Shown here one piece after another: positions 37,141 to 49,122 of a stretch of DNA of 64,000 nucleotides. Within the stretch, counting starts at the first letter, position 1. Every line of letters begins with the position of its first letter. This stretch comes from Viscum album (lineage: Eukaryota > Streptophyta > Magnoliopsida > Santalales > Viscaceae). A program made the position numbers and the translations under genes. The stretch spans positions 1,264,609,424-1,264,673,423 of the forward strand of contig OY728147.1 of assembly GCA_963277665.1 (NCBI GenBank). The letters are read 5' to 3'. The notes under the pieces are model-generated. The model searched no databases and was not told the origin of the DNA. It worked only from the letters and a program-made list of their open reading frames with translations.

Positions 37141-38296
37141 TGTAATGGGATTCCAAAATAGTGTTGTAGAATCTCTTTTATAGTATAATGAAAATATGTA
37201 ATGTCTATTTATTGGTCCATTGTGGTTTCCCTTAAGTATATGGTACAACTTACCATGAAAAGTGATTGAAATATTTCTGTAAAGAGCATTATATTCACAT
37301 TTTAAAGGGATAGGAAGACAATGAGATGTTTGATAGTATTAAGGACCTCATGAATGATATAAAGAAAAAGAGACATCATGGTTTGAGTATATAGAATATT
37401 TGGTATTTTTGGTGTGTGGGAAGAGTTAATTTTGAAAGAATGCATGATTCCACTAAGGGTATATGGTAAATAATGTCATTATCATGATTCAAGAGAATAA
37501 ATGATATTGGTATTAACTTGTTTGGAATGTGACTACCAAAAACTACATTATGAGATATTGGAAAAAAATGTACTGTCAATTTATTTCACCTCTTTCTAAA
37601 GATTAATATTTACAGTTTTTAGAATTATTGTAATGTTATCCATTTATGGATACTATATGTTATATTTATGTTGATGTTTTCAAGATTAATATATCATCTC
37701 ACTATAAGTGGAGTCATGTATATTTTATTTCCTATACTAATCATTTTGTTAGATAGATTGAGGAGGCCATCATTCTATCTCATGATCTCCTAACACTTCA
37801 AGAATGAAAAAATCAACATCATTTCTTTTAATAAAAAATGACGTGGAAATTATTCAAGGCATGACCAATTGTGAGATTATACCAAAATATTGCAATTATT
37901 TATTCTCATGAAAAATTCTACAGATTTACGGAAATGTTCATGAAATCCAAATATCTAATCTTATTACCTACATAACTTATATATCAGTTGATCCATTAAA
38001 TCGCCATAGATTTATGGTTTCTAGGTTGTTAACTTTCTACAAACCATGTTCTCTATCATAGTCCATTAGTACATGATGATTAGTATTTTCTTCAATATCT
38101 ATGTTTCCACTTACCACTTATGTTATCCTATGCACAAAACCATTGATGAGTTACTTTGGGTAAACATTTGGTTTCTAACATTCCTTTTAAAAATGATTTT
38201 TTGTATTCATTTTTAGAATGTGGGTTTCTATGAAAGAAACATTAAAGTATTAATCCTTTTATAACCCCCAAAAAATTTGTGTGCAAAATTCATTTT
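37141..38296 (+). other. Element II 3' internal segment without pol
   Basis: Equivalent to 26,031-27,193 in length and order. No pol motif. Because two independently inserted copies have the same short segment here, the lack of pol is a family trait rather than a deletion in one copy. Confidence 0.7.
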
Positions 38297-38309
38297 ATGG
38301 GGTGTACAA
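38297..38309 (+). promoter_or_regulatory. Element II polypurine tract
   Basis: ATGGGGTGTACAA directly before the 3' LTR start TGTAACACC. Confidence 0.55.
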
Positions 38310-41300
38310 TGTAACACCCCTAGTTTTTATAAGATTTATTCTCTTTAATTTCATTGATGTCTTCAGTTGTATGCAACACCAAGATGAGCTTGTGATATAC
38401 ACAACATTGTATTAGCTTGTAGTATATGCGAAACTATTCTTCGATTATGTTACATAGAATTTCAAGTTCTTTTTATAGAATTAATATCATTCAAGACCAT
38501 TTTTATGTGATAACTAAATATTATAACCTAGTCATTATAGTGACGGATATGAATAGTATTAACTTTCTTTAAAAAAAAATATTTAAATGAAAATAATTAA
38601 ATCTATAAAATAAAAAAATCACTCTTTATAGATTGTATTCATGATATATATATGTAATATATTTAATTTAATGATATAAATTCTTTGTATATGTTCTGTA
38701 GATATGATATAAGAAAAAATTAATTTTTTGGATAAAAGAATGTTGTTTTAAAAAATTCTAATTTTACCAAATTTTGTTGAGTGACCCTTCATAAATATAG
38801 TTTTTGATAATTTTATAATTTTTATTTGACATAATAAACCTCATATTTGGTAGAGGGACAACAAAATTTACCTTTTTTGATATTTTGGTATTTTTATTAT
38901 AAATTCATATTTTAATAAATAGTGGAGAATAGAATATTTTAATTTAAAAATTTGTTTTGGTCAAATTTATTTATATTGTTACATTTTATTTTTTATTTTT
39001 ATTAAACTAAAACTGGAATATGTTTTTATCATGTAATCCAATTTTTGTCATTACAATTAATTTCACATTTAAATTGGACATAAAAACCTGTGAATATTTT
39101 TTATAGTTTTTTCTTCATAAAAACCCACTCTATGGTTTTGACTGTGGGAATTAATTTAATATTTATTAGTGCATCTTAGGTGTTTTGAATTTTTAAAAAA
39201 TAATTTTGTATTTGGAATTATTGGGTCCAAATTATGCTTATAGGTTACTTTTATTCATTACATATTATGAATAGTAACTATGGTAATTTTTGTTCCCACA
39301 ATTAATGGTAAATCTAGTAAATTAGGGTAACAAACAAAGGATAAAGATAATAAAATTTCCATAACACCAGTCAAGATCATATTGTATAAAATAAAGTCTA
39401 CCTATATGAGCTATGGGTCATAATCGATTCATTTAATGAAATTTTTTCCACAAAAGTGATATAATTGTAATTAAAACAAAAGAATGTGACATCATGTCAC
39501 TCTCGTATATCTTATCAGTTTAATAATTTTAATGTAGTCATAAAATTTAAAAAACATAGAAAATAAATATTTTCTATAAATAAATTGACATTATATAATT
39601 AATGGCAATTTATTTATATTTTTTATAGATTATATAATGAATATTAATGATGACAATTTGGTGATGTAGAAATTATTTTATTAATTGAAATATCAAATAA
39701 ATGGTTTTATAAATTGCCAAAAAAATATAATATTATATAATTAATGCGACCCACCAATTTTCTAGGTGACCACGACATCATAGAATTAATTAAATATTTT
39801 TTCCTAATTTATTTTCTCTGTGTATTTTATTTGATGTTAAATAATTGAATAGTTCCAAAATTGACACTATTGATATTTTAAAAAAATACACAATAACTAA
39901 TTTATTTTAAAATCACAATAATATTCTAAAAGTAAAAACTGAAAATTATAAAGTACAAAATTTTATAATTTATCCAATTATAGAAAATATACAACACATA
40001 TGTAAATATGTATAACAATTTAATATTTAGAATATTGTTACAATAATTAAATATAATGAAATTAAATAATGATTAAAAAAATGATAAGGTTCAAAATAAA
40101 ATCATAAAATACCTATATATTATTTGTTGTGTGTTTTTTGACCCATCCTTGTCTTATATTAGAAATAATCCACATTGAAGGTATTTTAATTGAACAATTT
40201 ATTTATATTAATTTAATAGTTTTAGTATTTCTAATGGTGTCCCTCCCCTCTCTTATAAAAGGGATCATATTCACTTAATTTAATCACATATCAAAATCCT
40301 TTAATCTCTTCTAAACCCTTTACATTTCCACTACCAATATCCCTAAATTCATCCTACATTCAACACATTGGGTGGAAATAAATCATGTGGAGAACTTTTG
40401 TGCATATCAAAGGGAGACACTCGACAAAAAAATTGTTTTATCACCTCTTTCAAACTTCTTTTTTTCTTCTACTTCCTATTCATATTCTTTTTCCATAATA
40501 ATTTGATAAACCAAGTTTCTTCTATTTTGTGAGATGTTGTTATAATTATTGGATAATTTTATACCTCCTTTTATCCAACCTCTGAATAACAAAATAATCA
40601 TTCCTGCGTGCGTACGACTTACCATCTCTACAGTGTGGTGTAATTTGTTATTCAATAATACATAATTCGAATGGGTATAATGATTAGTATAATGGATTTA
40701 AATAATCAATATAAAAGGTTATAAATTCATTATAATTAATAAAAATTATAATTCTATATATTTTAACCATTAATGGAATGCTATCGTCGCTCATGCGTAA
40801 GTATGACCTATCATCTCAATAATGCATTGTGATTCATTCTACATGATCTCCATTAAAAACAAAAGTTATAAATGAATGTAATGAATACATATGACACACC
40901 TTATACAAATACCATTCTTTATATGATATAATTATACCCAAATAAGTGGAAAATGAACTTATCCTACAATAAATGCATATAAACACAATGAATTTAATAT
41001 TTTAATAACGGTTGACAATTAAATGTTAATAACAAACAGATGATAATGTGATCATATATGATATCATAAATATGGTTATGATTATGTAACAATTAAATAA
41101 CATTATTTTAATCAATATAAAAGATGTGTAGATACATAAAAAGTATTTTGGACTAAGGTTAAGGTATAATTTCACAATCTCAATATAATATTAGATTATT
41201 TATAATTAGTTATTTAATGGGGTATATTAATATTCCACATTAATGTTTAATAAATATATAATATTATTATTTTATTTAACAATTTTTTAAAGTAAATTTT

Positions 41301-42298
41301 ACAAATTTTTTATTTTTATTAAATGTTATGATTATAATATTGGTTCATTATTCAATACGAGGTACTTTTTGAAATTCCTGGTAACATTATGAGGAGAATG
41401 TGTTTTTTAAATTATATAAAATTCATGGATATGTACATATTCATAACACATTTTTTTCAGGATGCTTACGTTACATGATTTCAAGTATATTTTCAACTAA
41501 ATTCTTTTCTTTTCAAATTGTGTCTCAGTTTGAGAAAATAAAATATGTTTGGAGAAGAAATTATATTTTCCTTAGAAATTATGTTCACGTGTTTTATCAC
41601 AATTATTTTCCATATAATATGATCTTTATTAAATAGGGTTATGTTTCTATCCCTATTGTTTTTATTATTTTATTGTGATAATTATTGAATAATATTTTAT
41701 ATAGATTATGTTATGATAGAATGTAGTTTAAGAAACCCATTTCATTTCTTGGTTTATGCCATGATGAATGATTTATTTTTTTGTGGAACATGTTAGATTG
41801 ATTTCATTATGTGATGGGTGGGACATATATACACCTCTAATGAATAGGGTAAATATATATATCTAATGAGATACACATGAATAGAATGAAAAGTAAATAT
41901 CGTTCAGTAATATTGGGCTAGAATGGCAAGTAAATCTGGTTCAATAATACATTTCTTGAATGACATGTAAACCTAGTTCTGTATTGGACAGTGTCCACTA
42001 TGATGGTCTTTGATGAAACTACTAAGCTAATATAGAAATATTATTATGTGATTATTTGTTTTCCATAATTCCATATTTTATTCTAATGTTATTATCTCAT
42101 GGTTCATGATTCCATTCTGATTTATGCGTTATGAACTACCAAGATTTATTTCATGACTCAAGATTTTTTATATGTTAATAGTGGTTTTTTTAAAAGTTAT
42201 GTTCCGGTTTTTTAATCTTATCATTATTTTTTATAAGATATTTTCCATTATATCTCATATTATGCAATTGACCTCACCCTTTTTCATGTTTCAATTTA
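38310..42298 (+). repeat. Element II 3' LTR, 3' end deleted
   Basis: Starts TGTAACACCCCTAG. TATA box at 40,253-40,263 after a CCCTCCCCTCTC patch; GC-rich motifs at 40,604 and 40,790; minisatellite at 41,875-41,985. Alignment to the other LTRs stops at about 42,298, about 230 bases before the usual GGGTCTCTACA end. Confidence 0.8.
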
Positions 42299-43234
42299 TC
42301 GATGCACCCAAGGTACCCCCAAGGAAATGTTTATCAAATTTTATTTTAGAAATCATGCTCACATTTAAAAAAATCATTTTATGTTAAATACAATATTCTT
42401 CATTGTTTGAAAGTATAATTTTTAGTTTTAATGATCAAAATTATACTTTTAACTAAAACAATATGCACATGAGAACCCAAGGCCCTTTTCAATTTAAACA
42501 CACATAATTTCCATTCAGGTAACATGAAATCTGTATTAAAAATTGTAAAAAATATAACATAGAACAATTAAAATAGTCCAACTACCCAAAGATAATAGAA
42601 AAATTAATTATATTTCACAATAGGGATTGGAGACCACGATATCTACCATTAGAATACAAGGAATGACTACTGATAAGAGATATGAAGTTCCTTACCATAC
42701 TGATCAATCAATAATAGATCAATATCGATGGAAGTAAGATAGCACAATTTTCTTAGGGTGTGTGATCTCTCTTAGGGGTGAAGTATTTTAATACAAATGA
42801 TCCTCAAAACACCTCATGGCACTCTAAAAACTGCATAAGGGGGAATTACATTGTAGTTATTCTATTACAAATTTTGAATCACATTTATTTTATGTTACAC
42901 CAAAAAACTCATCACCCTTTTAATTAAATATACGATTTTACATTACACAATGTGTAACACTTACCTGAAATATAAAAAATATTGGCGTGAATTCAAATCA
43001 TGAGATGTTTTGAGTCGGCAATACTCATCAGGAAATATTATTACATTTCATGTCACTTCCATGCGAACATTATAAAAGTTTAGGTCAAAGATAAAAATAC
43101 TTAAATTATATGAGATCAACATAAAATGTATCATCCTGATTCAAATTCAAACACTCTCTTGCAATGGGAAAATGTAATCCCAAAATACAGATCTGAACAC
43201 AAATTATTGAATGGTAATAGGGTGTTACTTTACA
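42299..43234 (-). repeat. Element M 5' LTR, right fragment
   Basis: Resumes the M LTR after the nested insertions. TTTTAGAAATCATGCTCACATTT aligns with 9520-9542, TTATTTTATGTTACACC at 42,884 with 10,069, and GAATTCAAATCATGAGATG at 42,988 with 10,154. It ends near GGTGTTAC (43,221-43,228), so the minus strand starts GTAACACC. About 150 bases equivalent to 9340-9490 are missing at the junction. Confidence 0.75.
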
Positions 43235-44440
43235 TGGTGCTTAAGGGGTCCCATATTATAGATGAAATTCCTGGACAAAATCTATACTCGTAATGATATC
43301 TTACCATTTTAATCAAATATATGGAAAAAAATCCAAAAAATATAAAATATTACATTAATATAGGAAACATTCTAGTATATAATTTTATTTTCTATGACCT
43401 ACCAAAATTCATCCATATACAAGATCATTTTGGTGCCTCTGTTTGTGTGGACTCAAGCTACATCATATTTTTCTCAAGGGAGGTAAATTCAAATATCCAT
43501 TAACATTATACTCACATATTCTTACAATATATAAATTATTTGACATTATCTATTGGTTGATATTACCAAGGAAAAAAATGCCAATTTAAGGCCAAAGTGT
43601 TGGAGGATTGGGGGAGTTTTTGAATGTTTTTTTTTGTATTATGATAACAATTTGATGTTGCATTAAAATTTAATTCTCATATAAGATCCTCAAATAACAA
43701 TAGGTTTTTAATGAATTTTATTCATTTTCTCTTATTTTGTTCTACCTAAATCACTTAGATACCATTTCCTCATTTAGTAATATCATTTAATTTTTTACAA
43801 ATTCTTAACACAATAATGGAATGATAAATTTTTCATTGTTTTATTATTCAATTATACCTTTGTAAGTCACATTATATATTCCATTTAATTCCTTTCATCA
43901 ATGGAATGGTAAACATATTATGGTTTGATCTAGATGATGTTTCAATGTGTTTTATTAGATTCTATTTCATGAATCATTAACTTCATATAACTTCATTTAA
44001 TTTGAATTTAATTTGATGATTACATACTTCATCATCTTTATTGAAAATTACCAACACTTATTATTGGTTCTAATATGATCCTATACCTTGGAGAGATGAT
44101 GAAATGATCCTTTATATGCATAATTGATGATTATTAGGGTTTTACATATTAAAATAGAAATTTATGATCGTATTTTTACTTCATTGGTTGAATCCATATC
44201 AAATTAAATAAATGTAAATAGTATAAAAATGAATTCATCCAATCCACCATATGTGAGGACCATTTATCAACTAATTATTTAAAATAGATTTCACTATAAT
44301 CTCTTAGTGCTTAATTAATCAATCTTAAATAAAATAAAAGTTTCCCAGTCAGAGTCAAACTAATCAATTTAATTTCTGTGTCTTTATGTTATTTCATAGG
44401 TCTATAAGGATTATAAAATCCAAGGTACACTACATTTTTC
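43235..44440. other. Unassigned AT-rich DNA
   Basis: Right flank of element M. Several short frames, none with recognisable content. Confidence 0.4.
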
Positions 44441-44960
44441 AACATTAAACCTAGATAAATTGATATATTTTTGTGAGAAAAAGGTCATAAAAACCAAGAA
44501 GGATGATTCCAATGTTATAGTGGTTTTTTTAATGTCTCACATGTTTTGTCGGTTTGGAGTACCCAAGGATGTAATCAATGACTAGGGGACACACATTTTC
44601 AACCAAAATTTGGTTATCCTCATTAAAAAGTAAGTGTGGACACACAAAATATCCTTTCCATCCCACCACCAAAATAATGGTAATTAGAATAATTTAAATA
44701 ATGAGATGAATCACATATTAGATAAAACCACACACTATTATAGAAAGGATTTGAGTGATTGTATGGATGATGAAATATGGGATTATAGGATGAAATTTAA
44801 AACACTCATTGGAATGTCCCCCAATCAGACTGTATCTATAAAAGTGATTAATCATTCCATAGAGGTTGATAATCATAAATATTGTGATATAATGAAATAA
44901 AGAAAATCAATTTATCCCATGTTGGATATCAATAAAAGCTATAAAATCATGAATGTAAGA
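44441..44960 (+). pseudogene. Second Athila-like integrase core remnant
   Basis: Plus strand. VIVVFLMSHMFCRFGVPKDVIND corresponds, in two pieces, to the family's VVKFLKxHIFxRFGxPRAIISD, with the catalytic Asp at 44,580-44,582. HHQNNG matches HPQTSG. The residue exactly 36 codons later (44,688-44,690) is Asn instead of the catalytic Glu. ILDKTTHYYRKDLSDCMDDEIWDYRMKFKTLIGMSP, read in pieces, follows [36 protein letters not shown]; the 64-codon frame 44,706-44,900 is this part. Because it overlaps the same domain as the left copy at 5.0-5.3 kb, it is a different element. Confidence 0.8.
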
Positions 44961-47900
44961 AAATTAGATTTTCATTATATGGGAACTGAAGGATCTACAT
45001 GGAATGATAAAATTAATCACATGATTGGATGAAAAAATGTGTGTTTCATGAATGGGGGAAGTCATTCTCTATAATTAACAACTAAAGAGGGTTATTAGTA
45101 CTTTTTGTTCTAGATAATTATTTCCTTATGTTGTATCTATTGTTTCTGTAATTGTTTCTTAGATATTACACTAAAAGAATCTTGAATGTGCATTTAAGTA
45201 ATATAATGATGGACTTCCCATCCATGAAGTTGATTTCATAAATACATGACCTAAACATCACTTGAGAAAATCATTCTATACCAAACCCTTCCACTATTAC
45301 ATTAATTTTACCCTATAAAATTCTTCATTTTATATACATTTACTATTTCATAGGATCACATTGAGTAATATATAATATATTAAGTGTGTGGGAGGGGTAA
45401 ATATTTTGGTTTAACTTATTTAGGTTTTTCATTTGTTTTTGTTTTTGTATGTTTTTTCGTTAAAATGTTAAAAAACCATAAAACTAAAATAAATAAATAA
45501 ACACCATGTAACAAGCTCAATTAGATTTCGAACATCTGAAGAATGACAATTTTAAAAATTTATTGGATTCTAGATGAGAATGAGAATGATTTCATCATTA
45601 AATGATGATATTTGTTTGTGTAATTAATCAATAAAATTATTTATTTTATCAATATAAAACCTTACATACTTCAAAACCATTATTAGTGATATTTTTTCAT
45701 GGTAAAAGGTGTCTTTAATTTCTCGATGAATATTATCACAAAACTGTGGTCAGTGAAAATTTTCCTACTCAATTTATTGTATATCCAAGTTAGGTAAAAA
45801 ATAATATTATATAAATGGGTGATCTATATGGGATTCTCTATACCAATTTGTTTCATTTCAGTGCACAATTGACCTATGTGTGTGTACATTATATCATCCA
45901 GTTCTATACCCTAAAAAATTATAAAATAAAAAATAAAAAATCATTTATCTTTATAAAGTGGGCACTTAGTAAATGTACAACATGTGGTGATATATTAATT
46001 TAGGGCTTAAGGTATAACTTTTGATATTTCTTAGGATAGTGGGCCCTGAAATATGATTGAAAATTAATGTATAATTGGATTGTGGGAGATAAAACAATTA
46101 TGAAGAAATTCCTCACATTACCTAAATATACATAATAATGAGTGGGATAGGAGCATGAAATAGCTGTTGCACATACATACAGTGAATTATTATATTGGTG
46201 GGCCCATAACAATTATCTCTATTATTAGGGTAACAAATAGCAAAAGATTTTTTTGATAAAATTATTAAGAAAATTACATCCAAATTCTTTAACATTAAAT
46301 TCTTCGTAAGTTTCATACTTTTCCTATATTTCAACTGTTGATTGGGAAATATCAACATGCAGATCTTGATATAATTATCTAGAATTGGTGAAATCTGATT
46401 TTCCCAGTAATTCCAATGGGTATGTGTAGGTTAGTGGATAAAAATAATATTTCTCAATTATTTTATTTAAAATTAATGAATTAATTTCCACACATTTCTT
46501 CAAATATTTTTTTAAGGAATATTTTTGATTAGATCATCTAATTTAAATTTTGATTAAAATTCAAGGTTTTCTCTTATAAAATGACCTATAGTATTTTTCC
46601 CATAACTATTTTTTATGAATTATTAATATTTTCATTTTTTATAAAAAAATCCAAATATAATTTTCTACATATATCATTGAGATAATCCATGTTGGATTAA
46701 TAATTTGAATGGAGAAAATGTTCCATGAAATCAATGTTTGACTGCACTAACCAGATTAGAAACCACTTTGCCATTTATACAATACCTTCTACATCCATGT
46801 TTCGATTGACCATAAAATTGGAAAACATACATTGGAAACAATTATACACAAATCATTATCCTATAAGGACAGTTGGTTCACATGTTTTGGAGGTCTACAA
46901 GGTGGATTATTTTAGTCAAAAATATATTTTTGAATTTCCCCATTCACACATGCAACCTATTATAACCCCAACCTCCCTTCCACTCAATAAAAATGTATCT
47001 TTCCCATTTGTAGGGGATTCGATGTGAATTTAAGGATTTGGAGTTGGTGAGAAGTTCTTACTTTCAAATTTAATTCACCCTTAGTGTAGGGAATTTCTCA
47101 ATCATGGATCTCATTAAAAATGGGTTTATTTTAATCCTTGTTGTTGTAACATTTTTGTTCTTGGGATAAAATTTTTATTTCAATCAAATTTTAATTATTA
47201 TTTTATATTTTCATATAATTTTATTTAATTATTTTAGATGGGACGCAATATTAGAATCATTTTTTGGTTATACCCTTTCTAGAATTTTTTTCACATGGAA
47301 ATATTTTCTAAAATAATGAAACAGCCCATAGAAGTGTAGTTTTATTATTAATTGATCTACCTATAAACATCAACATTTATTTATTTTTCATATATGTCAT
47401 ACTAAAATTCTCAAAATATGGATTATGAATTTATTTTTTTTAACATAATATAACAAAGTAAGAAATTGAATAATTAAGAAACTAAGTGACATCAGTAATT
47501 AGATTAATTTTGATAGCAAGATATTAATTAGTATAAAAAATGTACATGATCTATTTTTAGAGTTTAAATATAATCCTTGAACTAAATTACTCCTCACATG
47601 ACATATGTATATGAACCATAATTCACTATTGTCCATTATATATCTTCAAAATGATAATAAAAGTAGGGGTTTATGATTTCATGTTTCAGTGATAGCCTAG
47701 GGTTTAATTAATTTAATATTTTTGGTTAATTTAATCCTTGTATGGTGTATGTGTAATAAATTAAGTTGACCACAATTAACATCATGTTAATTTAAGTCAT
47801 AATGATTAATAATTAAGTTAATATGCTGTGTTATATCAATTATTCCTTTCAAAACTATACTCTAGAAGAAAACTATCCTTATTAAATTTTATTGGTCATA

Positions 47901-49117
47901 CTTTATTAACAAAAAACTAGAATGCAATCTCTTTCCAGAATAATTCTTCTATTTTTATAAACATTCAAAAAAACGAACATTATGAAAGTTTTTTTCTTTT
48001 TTTATAAAATACCTTTAATATGTTATTTTAAACGTCTCCATGTTAAATAATATAAATATTTTGTAACTCTAATACAACTATGTACATTAAATTTGCACAT
48101 TTATTGAGAGGGTCTATGGAAATGACTTTTTAATCACTTCCTAACTAGAAAAAACTCAATAAAATCATCAAATAAAACAATAAATTCATATAAAATGTCC
48201 CTAAGTTTCTATGTAATGGATTTTTAAAAGAAATATGAATCCTTGTTTTGTTTTGGTGATAATTTTTCGAAAAATAATTATGGTATTTGAAGATTATAAT
48301 TAAATTTTTCTGCTATAAAAATAATAATTAAAAACAATCATTCACTCATTACTCACCCAGAAGATATTATTGATGGAATTAATAGTTCATTTTATTACTA
48401 AAATCAATGTTTTTGTAGATACCACTTAATGAGGATATAGTAAATGTAGGAATGAAAAACATCACTCACAACTAAACATGGTTTCTATTAATGACTAGTT
48501 TTCATTTTATGTTAACTATTATCCCTAGTAACTTCATAAAATAAAATTATCATTTATATCATAAAATAACTAGGATTTTTTTTATATTTTACATACAATA
48601 TATCTTATTAAAAGAGTCTTTATTAAATTCTTCAACATTGAATGAATGTTTTTGAATAATAGGAAAATTTAATTGCATTCAAACATTGACAAATATAACA
48701 TATGAATAATTTTTTTTATTTTCCATGATTTTTTATCAGTATTTATGGAATAAATTTTATTGTATTTATTAATGGAGGGATGATAAATGTAAATTCATAG
48801 AATTTTGATAGCTATAGAAACATAATAATGTTAATGAGATGATAATTTTTAACATACTTACTAGTTTTTATTGATGGAATGTGAGAGGATTTTAAACCAT
48901 TATCACATCAGTAAAGGAATGGATCAAAAAATGGGTGACCCTTATGAGTTAAAATATATCAAAACATTCCATACACTCAAATATATGATTCTTATTCACA
49001 CTCTCCTAATATAAGGTATTTAGGATTTAATGTGATTTCATTACAATAGAAATCATCATCATTCAACTAAAAGACTATATGTTATTTTTATATTTTACAA
49101 AAAATATTAATAGTTTT
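44961..49117. other. Athila 3' region and unassigned DNA
   Basis: At 45,380-45,480, TAAGTGTGTGGGAGGGGTAA is followed by a T-rich GTTTTTGTTTTTG stretch and AAATGTTAAAAAACCATAAA, an arrangement typical of the sequence just after pol in Athila-like elements. The 100-codon plus frame at 46,725-47,027 is unrecognised. From 47 to 49.1 kb I see only AT-rich DNA; no LTR pair was found. Confidence 0.45.
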
Positions 49118-49122
49118 GAATT
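49118..49122. other. Target-site duplication GAATT, left copy (element III)
   Basis: GAATT immediately before the TG of the 5' LTR; the identical pentamer follows the 3' LTR at 58,915-58,919. Confidence 0.75.

Larger units (their letters stand above)
18165..42298 (+). mobile_element. Element II: family G gag-only giant-LTR retrotransposon, split by element I
   Basis: Parts: 18,165-18,257 and 31,621-35,743 (5' LTR), primer site 35,744, gag, untranslated 3' segment, and 3' LTR 38,310-42,298 (truncated). It lies inside the right LTR of element M. Its 3' end is deleted: about 230 bases of LTR and about 150 bases of the M LTR target are missing at 42,298/42,299, so no target duplication remains. 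The internal region between LTRs is 2566 bases, with gag and no recognisable RT, RNase H or integrase. Confidence 0.8.
8692..43234 (-). mobile_element. Element M: minus-strand Ty3 chromovirus-like retrotransposon, interrupted by nested elements
   Basis: Paired LTRs at 8692-10,393 and 17,524-18,164 plus 42,299-43,234 flank an internal region read on the minus strand: primer site, gag, zinc knuckle, protease region, RT, RNase H, integrase. The right LTR is split by a plus-strand insertion occupying 18,165-42,298. Without the insertion the element is about 10.4 kb. The left LTR ends are the inverted pair TGTAAT/ATTACA. I could not recognise a target duplication; the right outer end is blurred (43,228-43,234). 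The order RT-RNase H-IN and the extended integrase C-terminus with a GPY/F-like segment fit Ty3 chromoviruses of the Tekay/Del type, but the clade is not proven. Confidence 0.8.

Noticed and set aside
46725..47027. 100-codon plus-strand frame
   Set aside because: No recognisable motif and no codon or context support. It could be a remnant of the Athila 3' region, but I cannot show this.
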